A stretch of 64,000 bases of DNA from Terrirubrum flagellatum (GTDB taxonomy: Bacteria; Pseudomonadota; Alphaproteobacteria; Rhizobiales; Beijerinckiaceae). The DNA lies in contig NZ_CP091851.1 in the NCBI RefSeq assembly GCF_022059845.1, positions 4,701,501-4,765,500 of the forward strand. Reading direction: 5' to 3'. Below, piece after piece: positions 8,445 to 17,926 of the stretch; the first letter of the stretch is position 1, and each line of letters starts with the position of its first letter. The position numbers were made by a program, and so were the translations under genes. The notes under the pieces are model-generated. The model was not told where the DNA came from and made no database searches. It saw only the letters and a program-made list of their open reading frames with translations.

Positions 8445-9001
8445 GGAGTGGAATCGGAGCTTTCCGCGGACGGCGGCAGGCGATGGCTTTCGATGAGGCT
8501 GACCGGCGGAAAGGTCAAGCAATCCGCGCGATCGAACACGGCGTCTATATCTCCATCAAACCTCGCGGCGAAGGCGAGCGCGTCCGCGCGCCGGTCAGCG
8601 GGGATTCGGGTCGCGAGAGTGCAATGGGGAATCCAGCCGTCCGGACGGTAATGCGGATGGCAGAAAGTCGGGTCGATGATAGCGTGGACGGCGCGATGAA
8701 TCCGCGACAGGACGGGCGAAGGGTTCGGCGCCAGCCAGAGGATGAGCGGATCGGCGTCGAAGCTCGCGATGCGTGTGAAACGCAGCCTGATCGCCTGCTC
8801 GCCGGCGACGGCTCGGGCCAAAGCGGCGCGCGCCGCTTCCTCGGAGACGTCGGTCGTTTCCCAGATCGCCAGAGTCAGATGCGGGGGATAGCCGACCGCC
8901 CGCAGGGAGGGTGTGCTCTCATAGGCCGCGGCGGCGTCCCAAAGCTTTTCGATAGACGCGGCTGACGGATTGCCAGCCGCGAGGCAAAGAGCCAACGCCA
9001 C
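8435..9001 (-). CDS. 2'-5' RNA ligase superfamily protein
   Basis: 188 residues with two HxT/S-type motifs of the 2H phosphoesterase/2'-5' RNA ligase superfamily: PPHLTLAIW near residue 42 and IPHCTLATRI near 128. The two histidines form the active site for cyclic-phosphate or 2'-5' phosphodiester chemistry on RNA or nucleotides. The precise substrate is unknown. The gene sits 3 bases after lolA and overlaps xthA, so lolA, this gene and xthA form one leftward operon. Confidence 0.8.
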   Translation of the reverse strand: MALALCLAAGNPSAASIEKLWDAAAAYESTPSLRAVGYPPHLTLAIWETTDVSEEAARAALARAVAGEQAIRLRFTRIASFDADPLILWLAPNPSPVLSRIHRAVHAIIDPTFCHPHYRPDGWIPHCTLATRIPADRRADALAFAARFDGDIDAVFDRADCLTFPPVSLIESHRLPPSAESSDSTPCV

Positions 9002-9004
9002 GCG

Positions 9005-9724
9005 CTACCGCAGCACGCGCTCGTAATTGATTACGAACTTGCCGGGGTCGGTGCGCGCGTTGGGCTCGATGTTCGACAGGGCGACGAAGGTGTCGTTGCC
9101 TTGGGGGTCGCGGATGCGCCAGTTCTTGAGGGTGAAGGTCCTGGCGTCGAAGGTCAGCGTGATGCGCGAGACGCCACCCAGCGTGTTCTTGTCTTCGAGC
9201 GTCACCGTCGCGTTGGCGCCTTCCGCCGTGGTGCGCAGCACGGTCGTGTCGCGGGTCAGATCAAGCCGGTCCTTCAGCAGGAATTTCAGCGGCGTCTGGC
9301 CGATGGCGTAGAGGTCCTGGGTCGCCGCCTTGCGGTCGCGCACGATGACCGAGGTGCCGTCCGACACCACCTCGATCACGGCGGGCGGGTCATATTCGAA
9401 GCGCAGTTTGCCCGGCTTCTGGACATAGAGCCGACCGCGATACTGTTTGCCGTCGCCGCCGACCTGGGTGAAGTCGCCGCTCAGACTGGTGAGTGAGTTG
9501 AGATAGGTGTTGGCGCGTTCAATCACCGCGCCCTGATCAAGCGGCCCCTCCGCCTTCGCCGGCTGGACCGGCGCGGCGGGCGTCGGAATCGGCGCTGTCG
9601 CCGCGGATGAGGAGGAGCCCGGCCGCGCCGGCGGCAGGGGCGGGTTCTGCGCAACCGCGAGAGAGGCGGAAAAGATGAGACCGCCGGCGAGCGCGCAGCG
9701 GGTCAAGGCGAGAGGCAGAGGCAT
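9005..9724 (-). CDS. lolA: Periplasmic lipoprotein carrier LolA family protein
   Basis: 239 residues. Signal peptide MPLPLALTRCALAGGLIFSA...VAQ, a Pro/Ala/Ser-rich linker (about 25-60), then the LolA fold: SLSGDFTQVGGDGKQYRGRLYVQKPGKLRFEYDPP is the hallmark region. LolA ferries lipoproteins from the LolCDE complex through the periplasm to the outer membrane. The C-terminal hook typical of enterobacterial LolA is not evident, which is common in alphaproteobacteria. First gene of the leftward lolA / 2'-5' ligase-like / xthA operon. Confidence 0.9.
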   Translation of the reverse strand: MPLPLALTRCALAGGLIFSASLAVAQNPPLPPARPGSSSSAATAPIPTPAAPVQPAKAEGPLDQGAVIERANTYLNSLTSLSGDFTQVGGDGKQYRGRLYVQKPGKLRFEYDPPAVIEVVSDGTSVIVRDRKAATQDLYAIGQTPLKFLLKDRLDLTRDTTVLRTTAEGANATVTLEDKNTLGGVSRITLTFDARTFTLKNWRIRDPQGNDTFVALSNIEPNARTDPGKFVINYERVLR

Positions 9725-9902
9725 TCGCGACCAATCAGCAAATCAATAGCTGGTTCCGCTATCGATATGGCGATTTGAGGACTTTTGCAGCCATTCATCA
9801 CGCGCGCTTGCGAAAACCGTCAGGAGCGAAACGTCGTTGACTCGAAATCTATCTTAGTAGAATTTCTGTCCATCATTGTGAATGCCTGCGCGGCGAAAGC
9901 TC

Positions 9903-10739
9903 ATGAATCCGATCCATATCGCTGCGGCGCTGCTGAGCGCAGTGCTTCATGCCGGCTGGAACGCCGCGGTGAAGGCGAGTCCCGACCCGAAAGCGGCGAT
10001 GACGGCGCAGATGGCCATGGCTGCGGCGATGGCGCTGCCGGGATTGTTCTTCACTGGCCTGCCGGCGCCGGCGTCCTGGCCGTGGCTTGCCGCCTCGACC
10101 ATCCTCAACCTCGCAACCGTCACCGCCCTTCTTCGCGCCTATGAGCTGTCGGGCTTCGGCGTCGCCTATCCCGTCGTGCGGGCGCTGTCGGTGCTGCTCG
10201 TGGTTCCCCTGTCCGCGAATTTAGCCAGCGAGACGATCAGCCCGTGGGGGCTTGCCGGCATGGCGCTCGTGATTTCGTCGCTGCTGCTGCTCGCTGTCGG
10301 CGACGCCCGTCACAACGGCCTGCCGCGCGCCGCCTTCATCTGGATCGCAATCGCCGGCGTCGCCACCGCAGCCTATGTCATGTGCGACGCGCAGGGGGTG
10401 CGGCGCGCCGGCTCGCCTCTCGCTTACGGATTCGCTGTTTCGATCACCAACGCGATCGTCATGTCCTGGCGCCAGAATGCGCTCGCGACGCCATGGCGCG
10501 ACATTTCGCGACAGGCCGTGCGCGCCATCCCCATCGCGATCGCCTCGGTCGCGTCCTATCTCCTCATCCTGTGGGTGTGGAGCGTCGCGCCGATCGCGCC
10601 ATCGGCCGCGCTGCGCGACACCAGCGCGGTATTTGCGCTCGTGATCGCGATCCTTTGGCTGAAGGAGCCCTTCACGCGCGTGCGCCTTGTTGCGATACTG
10701 CTCTCGGCGGCTGCGGTGCCTCTGTTGCGATTTTCGTAA
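9903..10739 (+). CDS. EamA/DMT-family membrane transporter
   Basis: 278 residues from ATG 9903 (an upstream ATG at 9882 is possible, but MNPIHIAAALLSAVLHAGWNA is the usual first helix of this family). About ten hydrophobic segments in two EamA halves, typical of drug/metabolite transporters that export amino acids or metabolites. The second half contains SAALRDTSAVFALVIA...LKEPFT, a pattern recurring in EamA proteins. No substrate can be assigned. Divergent from lolA. Confidence 0.88.
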   Translation: MNPIHIAAALLSAVLHAGWNAAVKASPDPKAAMTAQMAMAAAMALPGLFFTGLPAPASWPWLAASTILNLATVTALLRAYELSGFGVAYPVVRALSVLLVVPLSANLASETISPWGLAGMALVISSLLLLAVGDARHNGLPRAAFIWIAIAGVATAAYVMCDAQGVRRAGSPLAYGFAVSITNAIVMSWRQNALATPWRDISRQAVRAIPIAIASVASYLLILWVWSVAPIAPSAALRDTSAVFALVIAILWLKEPFTRVRLVAILLSAAAVPLLRFS

Positions 10740-10829
10740 AAGACGGCGAACGCCTGTCACAGAATCTCCCCAAGCGCTCCGTTAGAAATGAGGGCGCGAC
10801 GGCAACGTGAGTCCGAGAGGCTCGATTTC

Positions 10830-11315
10830 ATGTCGATCAATCTGCGAATCGCGACGGTGGACGATCTCGATGCGCTCGCCCGGCTCAACGAACCGGTGCA
10901 GCAGCTTCACGCGCGGCTCTATCCCGCCGACTTCAAGGCGTCGCCGGAAAGAGCGGAGGTGAAAACCTTCTTCGCCGCGCGTCTGGCGGATCCGAAAAGC
11001 ACGATCGCTCTCGCTGAAGTCGACAGGCGGCCAGCGGGCTATATCTGGTTCGACTCGGTGATGCGGCTCGAGAGCGCGTTCAAGCCCGAGCGTCGCTGCT
11101 TCTATATCCATCAGATCTCCGTGGACCCGGAATTTCGCCGGCGCGGCGTCGGCGCGGCGCTGATGCGCTGCGTCGTCGACGAAGCCACATCGCTCGGAAT
11201 CCCCGACATCGAGCTCGACACCTGGGCCGCGAATCAGGAGGCGCATCGATTTTTCGAGGCGCAGGGATTCGCGACGCTGAAGCTGGTCTACAAGCGCCGC
11301 GCCGAATCCCGGTGA
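10830..11315 (+). CDS. GNAT-family N-acetyltransferase
   Basis: 161 residues from ATG 10830, preceded by GAGAGG. Acetyl-CoA-binding GNAT fold with the RRRGVGAALM pyrophosphate-binding motif A (in DPEFRRRGVGAALM) and the motif B region WAANQEAHRFFEAQGF. Substrate unknown. A CTAG-bounded repeat begins five bases after its stop codon. Confidence 0.9.
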   Translation: MSINLRIATVDDLDALARLNEPVQQLHARLYPADFKASPERAEVKTFFAARLADPKSTIALAEVDRRPAGYIWFDSVMRLESAFKPERRCFYIHQISVDPEFRRRGVGAALMRCVVDEATSLGIPDIELDTWAANQEAHRFFEAQGFATLKLVYKRRAESR

Positions 11316-11320
11316 TCGCG

Positions 11321-11438
11321 CTAGAGCATGGCGCGAAAAAGTGGGAACCGGTTTTTCGCTCAAGCCATGCTCTAAACTTTTGGAATCGATCACGTTCCCG
11401 CATTTTGATTGATTCAATCAAAATACGGCGTGATCTAG
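11321..11438 (+). repeat. CTAG-bounded bipartite palindromic element, copy 1
   Basis: 118-bp element beginning CTAGAGCATGGCGCG and ending CGTGATCTAG. It consists of two hairpins: an imperfect one built on AGCATGG...CCATGCT, and one built on GATCACG..GCATTTTGATT / AATCAAAAT.CGGCGTGATC. Near-identical copies lie at 28401-28518 and, inverted, at 28762-28879. It starts five bases after the GNAT stop codon and ends 14 bases before the ATG of the next gene, so it may act in the mRNA as a terminator or processing signal. Confidence 0.9.
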
Positions 11439-11452
11439 GGCGGAGGGGCCTG

Positions 11453-12202
11453 ATGTTTTCCTGGGCCACGGCCGCGCCGGCGGTCTCCGCCGCATTCTTT
11501 GCGTCGCTCGTCGAAGTCGTCGAGGCCTTCACGATCGTGCTCGCAGTCGGCACGGTGCAGGGATGGCGGCCTGCGCTGCAGGGGACTGCGGCCGGCCTCG
11601 CGCTTCTCGCCATCATCGTGATCGCGCTCGGGCCGATGCTCGACGATATCCCGCTGCAGGCGCTGCAGCTCGTGATCGGCGTGCTGCTGCTCCTGTTTGG
11701 ACTGCGCTGGCTGCGCAAGGCGATCCTGCGCGCGGCGGGAATCGTCCCGCTGCATGACGAAATGAAGGCCTTTGCGAAAGAAGCTTCGCAGCTTCAGGAT
11801 GCGATCACGCGCGCCGACGCGCATCTCGACTGGCTGGCGGGACTGGCGGCCTTCAAGGCGGTGGTTCTCGAAGGTCTTGAAGTTGTGTTCATCGTGATCG
11901 CGGTCGGCGCCGGGCGCGATCTGCTCTGGCCGGCCAGTCTTGGCGCGCTCGCGGCTTGCGCTCTCGTGCTTGCCATCGGCCTCATCGTTCACCGGCCGCT
12001 GGCGCGCGTGCCCGAGAATCTCCTGAAATTCGGCGTCGGCGTGATGCTCTCGGCGTTCGGCCTGTTCTGGACCGGCGAGGGACTGGGCGTCGACTGGCCG
12101 GGAGCGGACCTCTCTATTCTGGGCTTCGCTGTCCTTTTCCTGCTCGTCGGGCTGGCGGGCGTTGAAATGGCGCGTCGCCCGCGCGCGGAGACCGCACGAT
12201 GA
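11453..12202 (+). CDS. COG4280-like polytopic membrane protein
   Basis: 249 residues from ATG 11453, with a good ribosome-binding site (GGCGGAGGGG). About seven hydrophobic segments and an internal duplication: SLVEVVEAFTIVLAVG near the N terminus and AVVLEGLEVVFIVIAVG in the middle. Each places two glutamates in a membrane helix. The second resembles the REGLE motif of FTR1 iron permeases and the E-x-G-D motif of UPF0016 cation exchangers, so cation transport is a reasonable inference. The charged loop between (HDEMKAFAKEASQLQDAITRADAH) is cytoplasmic-like. I recall similar alphaproteobacterial proteins annotated only as COG4280. Confidence 0.75.
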   Translation: MFSWATAAPAVSAAFFASLVEVVEAFTIVLAVGTVQGWRPALQGTAAGLALLAIIVIALGPMLDDIPLQALQLVIGVLLLLFGLRWLRKAILRAAGIVPLHDEMKAFAKEASQLQDAITRADAHLDWLAGLAAFKAVVLEGLEVVFIVIAVGAGRDLLWPASLGALAACALVLAIGLIVHRPLARVPENLLKFGVGVMLSAFGLFWTGEGLGVDWPGADLSILGFAVLFLLVGLAGVEMARRPRAETAR

Positions 12203-12414
12203 ACGTGCTTTCGCTTCTCGTCCGCGAACTTGTCGGCCTGTTCATCGACGACGAATTTCTCGCGATCGCGGTGCTCGCTGTGGTTCTCCTGACCGCCGGA
12301 CTCGCCTTCTGGACCGATTGGCCCAAATTGCTGGATGGAGCGGCGCTCATTCTTGGCTGCGTCGCCGTGCTCATGTCGAGCGTCTATCAGGCGAGTCGGA
12401 AGGACAGGGCGTAG
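12199..12414 (+). CDS. Small two-helix membrane protein, partner of the COG4280-like protein
   Basis: 71 residues with two hydrophobic stretches (FLAIAVLAVVLLTAGLAFW and GAALILGCVAVLMSSVY). Its ATG overlaps the previous stop codon (ATGA), indicating translational coupling and probably a joint function with the larger membrane protein. No family recognised. Confidence 0.7.
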   Translation: MNVLSLLVRELVGLFIDDEFLAIAVLAVVLLTAGLAFWTDWPKLLDGAALILGCVAVLMSSVYQASRKDRA

Positions 12415-12540
12415 CAATCCTTTGTCGGCTGACATCGGCCGAGCCATCATCGCCGTTCAAGCGTTCCGCCACAAACAATCATTGGTCGCGCGAGCGGCGC
12501 TGACAGACCATACGCGTTAGCGCAAATTCTGGAGGCGCCC

Positions 12541-13428
12541 ATGCCCGCCTACGCCTTCGAGACCGTCGACGTCTTCACCGATCGCCGCTTCGGCGGCAAT
12601 CCGCTCGCCGTCTTCACCGATGCGCGGGGACTGTCCGACACAGACATGCAGTCGCTCGCCGCCGAGATGAATCTGAGCGAGACGACGTTTGTTTTGCCGC
12701 CTGAGAATCCGGCGCACGCGGCGCGCGTCCGCATTTTCAATCGCACCGCCGAGATGCCATTCGCCGGCCATCCCAATGTCGGCACGGCTTTCGTTCTCGC
12801 GCGCCAGGGGTGCGGCGCAAACGACACGCTGCTGTTCGAGGAGATGGCGGGTCTTGTCGAGGTGAAGGTCATGCGCGATTCCGCCGGCGAGGTCGCAGGC
12901 GCCGTGATCGCCGCGCCGCAGGCGCTGTCGCTCGGGATCGAACTGCCTGTCGATGGAGTCGCCGCCTGCGCAAGTTTGACCGCCTCCGACATCAAGGCCT
13001 CGGCGCATCGCCCGGTTCAGGCGTCGGTCGGCGTGCGCTTCGTGCTGACAGAAGTGAAGGCCGACGCGCTGGCCGGCGCGGGGCCCGACGTCGCCGCGTT
13101 TCGCAAGCTTGAGGCGGCGCATGCCGAACTCGAGGGGCGGCTGTCGCTCTTTCTCTATGCGCGCGACGGGAATCGCATTCGCGCCCGCATGTTCGCGCCG
13201 CTCGCCGGCACTTTCGAAGATCCCGCCACGGGTAGCGCCAGCGCGACGACGGCGGCGCTGCTTCTGTCGCTCGATGGCGGCGACAAGGCGGAATTCACGC
13301 TGACGCAGGGCGTCGAGATGGGGCGGCCGAGCCTGTTGCACCTCGCTGCGCATCGCGCTGCTGATGGATTCCGGGCGACGGTTGGTGGCGGCTGCGTGCC
13401 GGTGTTTCGGGGAGAGGCGACGGTTTAG
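12541..13428 (+). CDS. PhzF-family isomerase/epimerase-like protein
   Basis: 295 residues with the two-lobed diaminopimelate-epimerase-like fold of PhzF. The catalytic glutamate is in MNLSETTFVLPP, the FAGHPNVGTAF signature follows, and the second lobe has DPATGSASATTAALLL. Only some members make phenazines; in organisms without the phz operon, as here, the substrate is unknown and the name should not be read as phenazine synthesis. The start codon follows TCTGGAGGCGCCC, a good ribosome-binding site. Confidence 0.92.
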   Translation: MPAYAFETVDVFTDRRFGGNPLAVFTDARGLSDTDMQSLAAEMNLSETTFVLPPENPAHAARVRIFNRTAEMPFAGHPNVGTAFVLARQGCGANDTLLFEEMAGLVEVKVMRDSAGEVAGAVIAAPQALSLGIELPVDGVAACASLTASDIKASAHRPVQASVGVRFVLTEVKADALAGAGPDVAAFRKLEAAHAELEGRLSLFLYARDGNRIRARMFAPLAGTFEDPATGSASATTAALLLSLDGGDKAEFTLTQGVEMGRPSLLHLAAHRAADGFRATVGGGCVPVFRGEATV

Positions 13429-13593
13429 AGCATGATGATTTTGGATCGAATCATGCCACCGTCATCCCGGGACGCGCGCAGCGCGGGCCCGGGACCCATC
13501 GCGCCGCTGCACAATTGCTTGGGTTCCGGGCTCGCGCCTTCGGCGCGCCCCGGAATGACGGTGGAAATGTTCAAAGCTGATCACAGCACGCTT
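13426..13593. repeat. Nested intergenic palindromes between phzF-like gene and ftsK
   Basis: The inner part (13456-13564) is a GTCAT...ATGAC palindrome, CCACCGTCATCCCGGG paired with CCCCGGAATGACGGTGG, containing a GGGTTCCGGGCTCGC core. It is surrounded by a different repeat type, AGAGCATGATGATTTTGG on the left and CACAGCACGCTTTAG on the right, which overlaps the stop codon of the phzF-like gene. Related GTCAT elements lie at 22979, 50473 and 63174. Such elements are abundant in Hyphomicrobiales. Confidence 0.75.
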
Positions 13594-13605
13594 TAGCCGC
13601 GTCGC

Positions 13606-16140
13606 TCAGTCGTCATCCGTCATCGCGTGCTGCGGAGACTCCATCAGAATCTCGCGCTTGCCCGCGTGGTTGGCCGGGCCGACGATGCCCTCCTTCTCCA
13701 TGCGCTCCATGAGCGAGGCGGCTCTGTTGTAGCCGATCTGCAGACGGCGCTGGATGTAGGAAGTCGAGGCCTTCTTGTCGCGCAGAATGATGGCGATGGC
13801 CTGATCGTAGAGATCGCCGGAGCCTGAACCGAACTCGCCCTGATCGAAGACGGGCGAATCTCCGCCTTCCTCACTCGGGTCTTCGGCCGTGACCTCTTCG
13901 AGATATTGCGGCTTCGCCTGGCGCTTCAAATGCGCGACGACCTTCTCGACCTCGTCGTCGGCGACGAAGGGGCCGTGCACGCGCTGGATGCGCCCGCCGC
14001 CGGCCATATAGAGCATGTCGCCCTGGCCGAGGAGCTGTTCCGCGCCCTGCTCGCCAAGAATGGTGCGCGAGTCGATCTTCGACGTGACCTGGAAGGAGAT
14101 GCGCGTCGGGAAATTCGCCTTGATCGTGCCGGTGATGACGTCGACCGAGGGACGCTGCGTCGCGAGGATGACATGGATGCCGGCGGCGCGCGCCATCTGC
14201 GCGAGACGCTGCACAGCCCCTTCGATCTCCTTGCCGGCGACCATCATCAGGTCGGCCATCTCGTCGACGATGACGACGATGTAGGGCAGCTTGCCCAATT
14301 CCATCGTCTCCTGCTCGAAGATCGGCTCGCCGGTTTCGCGATCAAATCCCGTTTGAATGGTGCGCGAAATCTGCTCGCCCTTCGCCAGCGCCTCGCCGAC
14401 GCGCGTGTTGAAGCCGTCAATGTTGCGCACGCCGAGCTTCGCCATCTTCTTGTAGCGATCCTCCATCTCGCGCACGGCCCATTTGAGCGCGACGACGGCT
14501 TTTTTGGGATCGGTGACGACGGGCGTGAGCAGATGCGGGATGCCGTCATAGACGGAGAGTTCGAGCATCTTCGGATCGACCATGATCAGCCGGCACTCGT
14601 CCGGCGTCAGCCGATAGACGAGCGACAGAATCATGGTGTTGATCGCAACCGATTTGCCCGAGCCGGTGGTGCCGGCGACAAGCAGATGGGGCATGCGCGC
14701 GAGTTCGGCGATGACAGGCTCGCCGCCGATCGTCTTGCCGAGGCAGAGCGCAAGCTTCTGCTTCGAGGTCTCGTAATCCTGCGACGCCAGCAATTCGCGC
14801 AGGAACACCGTTTCGCGCCGATGGTTCGGCAGTTCGATGCCGATGGCGTTCTTGCCCTGGATGACGGCGACGCGAGCGGACAACGCGCTCATCGAGCGGG
14901 CGATGTCGTCGGCCAGCGAAATCACGCGCGATGATTTGGTGCCGGGCGCCGGTTCGAGTTCGTAAAGCGTGACGACGGGACCGGGGCGCACCGCCGTGAT
15001 CTCGCCCTTGACGCCGAAATCCTCGAGCACGCCTTCGAGCAGACGCGCATTCTGTTCGAGCGCATCCTGCGACATCAAAGGCGCCGTCGATTTCCTGGGC
15101 TCGGCGAGGAAGGTGAGGCGCGGCAGTTCGTAGCCGCTCTCCTTGTCGAGCAGCGAAGGCTGGCGCTCCTTCTCGATGCGCTTGCCCGACTTGGTCGCAA
15201 CGGGCGGCGGCGCGACGCGCGACTGCGGCGCCTGCCTGACATAGTCGGCCTCGATGGTGCGCGGCTCGATCGTCGGCGGCTCGTCCAATTCTTCCTCCGG
15301 CGCATCGAACACAGGCTCCCGCCGCATGCCCGCGCGTGGTTCGACCCGTTCTTCGCTCTCGCGGGCGGCGACGCGCGCCGCCATTTTGGCGCGGCCATAG
15401 GCGACGCCGCCTTTCAACGCGCGCGCGATCGCGGCTCTTGCCGACAGCAGCCAGTGAACCAGCGCGCCAAGCCAGATGATGGCGAGGCCGGGCTCGGAAT
15501 CGCGGTCGCTGGAATCATCATCGAGCTGGCGCAACCGACGCTCGGATGGCTCGGACTCTTCCTCTTCGCCGGAATCGCCGAAACTTACGGAGCCGGTCAG
15601 GAACAGGATGGCCATCGCGGCGAACAGGATCGGCGCGAAGGCGGCGAGCGGCGAGGAGACGGTCGAAATGGCGTTGCGGGCCGCGCCGATCAGCACGTCG
15701 CCAACCGCGCCGCCGAGACCGCCGGGCAGCGGCCAGCGATCGGCGCGCGGCAGCGCGCTCAGCATGGCGGACGCCGAGAGGAAACCGGCGATCCAGGAAA
15801 CGATGCGCCAGACGCGTCCGGGGAAAGGCCGCGCGGCCAGCAGCCGCACGCCCCAGACGGTCGGCGTCAGGAGAAAGGCGATGATGGCGAGGCCGAGAAG
15901 CTGAATCGCGAGATCGGCAACGACGGCGCCGGGCGCGCCAAGGAGATTATGCGTTGTCCCCTTGGTGGCGTGGTTGAGGCTCGGGTCCTGCACGCTCCAG
16001 GTCGCCAGCGCGACCGCGCAGGCGGCGGCGCCCGCAACGAGGGCGAGACCAACGGTCTCGGCCGCCCGCCGCGAGGCGAATTCCTTGACCGGATCGGGGA
16101 TCCAGTCGGTCAGGCGCGCGCGGTTGCGCGTGGTTCGCAT
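13606..16140 (-). CDS. ftsK: DNA translocase FtsK
   Basis: 844 residues. Four N-terminal membrane helices (about 27-190) anchor it at the septum; an acidic/proline-rich linker follows (about 195-330). The RecA-like motor has Walker A GTTGSGKS near residue 491 and Walker [14 protein letters not shown]. The C-terminal gamma winged-helix (about 775-835, [23 protein letters not shown]) reads the KOPS DNA polarity sequence and activates XerCD. It pumps chromosome dimers and termini through the closing septum. Linker length is short compared with E. coli and usual for alphaproteobacteria. Confidence 0.97.
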   Translation of the reverse strand: MRTTRNRARLTDWIPDPVKEFASRRAAETVGLALVAGAAACAVALATWSVQDPSLNHATKGTTHNLLGAPGAVVADLAIQLLGLAIIAFLLTPTVWGVRLLAARPFPGRVWRIVSWIAGFLSASAMLSALPRADRWPLPGGLGGAVGDVLIGAARNAISTVSSPLAAFAPILFAAMAILFLTGSVSFGDSGEEEESEPSERRLRQLDDDSSDRDSEPGLAIIWLGALVHWLLSARAAIARALKGGVAYGRAKMAARVAARESEERVEPRAGMRREPVFDAPEEELDEPPTIEPRTIEADYVRQAPQSRVAPPPVATKSGKRIEKERQPSLLDKESGYELPRLTFLAEPRKSTAPLMSQDALEQNARLLEGVLEDFGVKGEITAVRPGPVVTLYELEPAPGTKSSRVISLADDIARSMSALSARVAVIQGKNAIGIELPNHRRETVFLRELLASQDYETSKQKLALCLGKTIGGEPVIAELARMPHLLVAGTTGSGKSVAINTMILSLVYRLTPDECRLIMVDPKMLELSVYDGIPHLLTPVVTDPKKAVVALKWAVREMEDRYKKMAKLGVRNIDGFNTRVGEALAKGEQISRTIQTGFDRETGEPIFEQETMELGKLPYIVVIVDEMADLMMVAGKEIEGAVQRLAQMARAAGIHVILATQRPSVDVITGTIKANFPTRISFQVTSKIDSRTILGEQGAEQLLGQGDMLYMAGGGRIQRVHGPFVADDEVEKVVAHLKRQAKPQYLEEVTAEDPSEEGGDSPVFDQGEFGSGSGDLYDQAIAIILRDKKASTSYIQRRLQIGYNRAASLMERMEKEGIVGPANHAGKREILMESPQHAMTDDD

Positions 16141-16261
16141 GAGCGATCCTCGGAACGTCCCTCGCGACGAACGCTTGGCGTCCGGCGGGGCGAAAATCTG
16201 GATTCTGAAACTAGCGACGAGGCGGTTAAGGCGCGCTTAACCCTGCGGGTCGGGCGGCGTC

Positions 16262-17785
16262 TCAGACGCGGTTGAAGGTCAGCCCCCGGCTCCGGTTCGT
16301 CACGAGCCGAACCTTGTCGCCTTCAAAGGCCAGACAGAAGCGCTTCGGCCAGGGCCCGTCCGACGTCTCGGCGATGAAGCGGCCTTTGCCGAGCGGCGTC
16401 AGCGGCGCGGACTGCCGCGTCGGGCCGATTCCCATGACGAAACGATCATCCTCTATGGCGAAAGAGGCGCGGAAACTCTTGTTAGACCAATCGGTCTGGT
16501 TTGGTGGCCGTTCATCGCTGCGCACAGGGATGAATTGGCGCGCGACGTGGCTGATTTCGCCCGAGATCGCCTCGCCCTCCTGTCTCAGCCGCACCGGGAA
16601 GTGGGCGGAGAGGGAGACGAAGGACCCGTCGCCCGCGGGATAGAGAGTCTCGCCGCTGCCGAGGAAGGAGGCGACGCCATCCTTCACCTCAAGCCAGGAA
16701 GGCCCGGTTTCGGCGGCGTAGAGCCCTTCGGCCAGATCGCAGCCGGGCGCGGGCGGCTTCTCGCCATGGAGCGCCGCCATCACGCGCAACGCCATGCCGA
16801 AAGGAAGGGTGTCCTCGCGGTTCGAGACGAGCGCCACGCCCGCCTGCGCGGCGGAATCGATCAGAAAATAAGCCTTGTAGCCGGCGTGCGAGCCGCCATG
16901 GCCGAAGAGTTCGCGCCCGCCGATGACAGTTCTGGCGAGGCCGAGCCCATAGGCGGTAGGGCGGCCATCCCCAAGAAACCGCGTGGCGGAGAGCTGCGGA
17001 AGCAGGCCCCGAGCGGGATCGCGATCGGCCATCAGCGCCTGAAGCCAAGCGCCGAGATCGCGCACGCTGCCGATCAGGCAGCCTGAGGCCGAGAGATGCA
17101 GGCCCGAAGTTGTCAGCCGCCACCCCTCCGGCGATTTCCAGTAGCCGGGCGCCAAACCCTTCACGGGCTCGGCCCAAGTCTCGGGCGCGACAAAGTGTAG
17201 ACCGATCGGTCTATTAAGCGTTTCGTCGAGCCAGGTCTGGAACCGGGCGCCCTTCGCCTCCATCGCCGCGTCGAGCAGGCGATAGCCGGTGTTGGAGTAG
17301 GAGATTTCCGATCCCGCGGGGAAATTCAGCGCGTCGAGATCGCCGACGAAATCGAGGATCGCCGCTTTCTCGCTCACCGTCGCGAGGCCGACGCCGAGCA
17401 GTGAAAGGCATTCGCGGACGTCTGGCAGGCCGCCAGTCATATCGAGCGCCCGTCCGGCGGTGACGCCCGCCAGCGGTTCGCGCAGGTTGGGGAGATGGCG
17501 GCCAAGCGGATCATCGAGCCCGATGCGGTCGCCTTGGCGCAACATCATCGAGGCGAAGACATGCTTGGTGATCGAGGCGTAGCGGGAGACTGTGTCGGCC
17601 GAAAACTTCGCCCCACTCGCGAGATCGGCGAGGCCGCCGCAAGTCTCCGAACGGATGCGCGTCGCGTCGAACAGGGCGATCGCGCCGCCGGGCTCATCGT
17701 CGCGCCAGCCTTCGGCGATGCGCGCCGCTTCTTCCGCCGCGGCGCTCCAGCGCAGGTCCTGTCCGCTCATCAGCGCCTCCGTCAT
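16262..17785 (-). CDS. Serine hydrolase, class C beta-lactamase / D-aminopeptidase family (S12)
   Basis: 507 residues. The N-terminal 350 form a penicillin-recognising serine hydrolase: SITK (nucleophile serine, in RYASITKHVFASM), YSNTGY (YxN motif) and FGHGGSHAGY (HxG in place of KTG). The C-terminal third is strand-rich, like the two extra barrels of Ochrobactrum D-aminopeptidase DAP. HxG and the length favour D-aminopeptidase or esterase activity over beta-lactam resistance. No signal peptide is seen, suggesting a cytoplasmic enzyme as for DAP. Two starts are possible (ATG 17785, ATG 17770). Divergent from the FMN-riboswitch ribH gene. Confidence 0.87.
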   Translation of the reverse strand: MTEALMSGQDLRWSAAAEEAARIAEGWRDDEPGGAIALFDATRIRSETCGGLADLASGAKFSADTVSRYASITKHVFASMMLRQGDRIGLDDPLGRHLPNLREPLAGVTAGRALDMTGGLPDVRECLSLLGVGLATVSEKAAILDFVGDLDALNFPAGSEISYSNTGYRLLDAAMEAKGARFQTWLDETLNRPIGLHFVAPETWAEPVKGLAPGYWKSPEGWRLTTSGLHLSASGCLIGSVRDLGAWLQALMADRDPARGLLPQLSATRFLGDGRPTAYGLGLARTVIGGRELFGHGGSHAGYKAYFLIDSAAQAGVALVSNREDTLPFGMALRVMAALHGEKPPAPGCDLAEGLYAAETGPSWLEVKDGVASFLGSGETLYPAGDGSFVSLSAHFPVRLRQEGEAISGEISHVARQFIPVRSDERPPNQTDWSNKSFRASFAIEDDRFVMGIGPTRQSAPLTPLGKGRFIAETSDGPWPKRFCLAFEGDKVRLVTNRSRGLTFNRV

Positions 17786-17926
17786 GTCGTCTTAGCGTTG
17801 GATCGCGGAGCCGTCCCTTGCACGGCGATCATGGCGGCTCTTCGCCGGTCGGCGGATCGCCGTTCTTGACCGTGACGCTCGCGCAGCCGATTTTGCTCGC
17901 GCGCCTTTCATCCCGAACGGCGCATG

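Noticed and set aside
12541-13428. Phenazine biosynthesis from the PhzF-like gene
   Set aside because: No other phz genes are present; PhzF-fold proteins are widespread with other or unknown roles.
16262-17785. Beta-lactam resistance from the class C-like serine hydrolase
   Set aside because: HxG replaces KTG and the extra C-terminal domains point to D-aminopeptidase/esterase-type enzymes; no signal peptide is visible.
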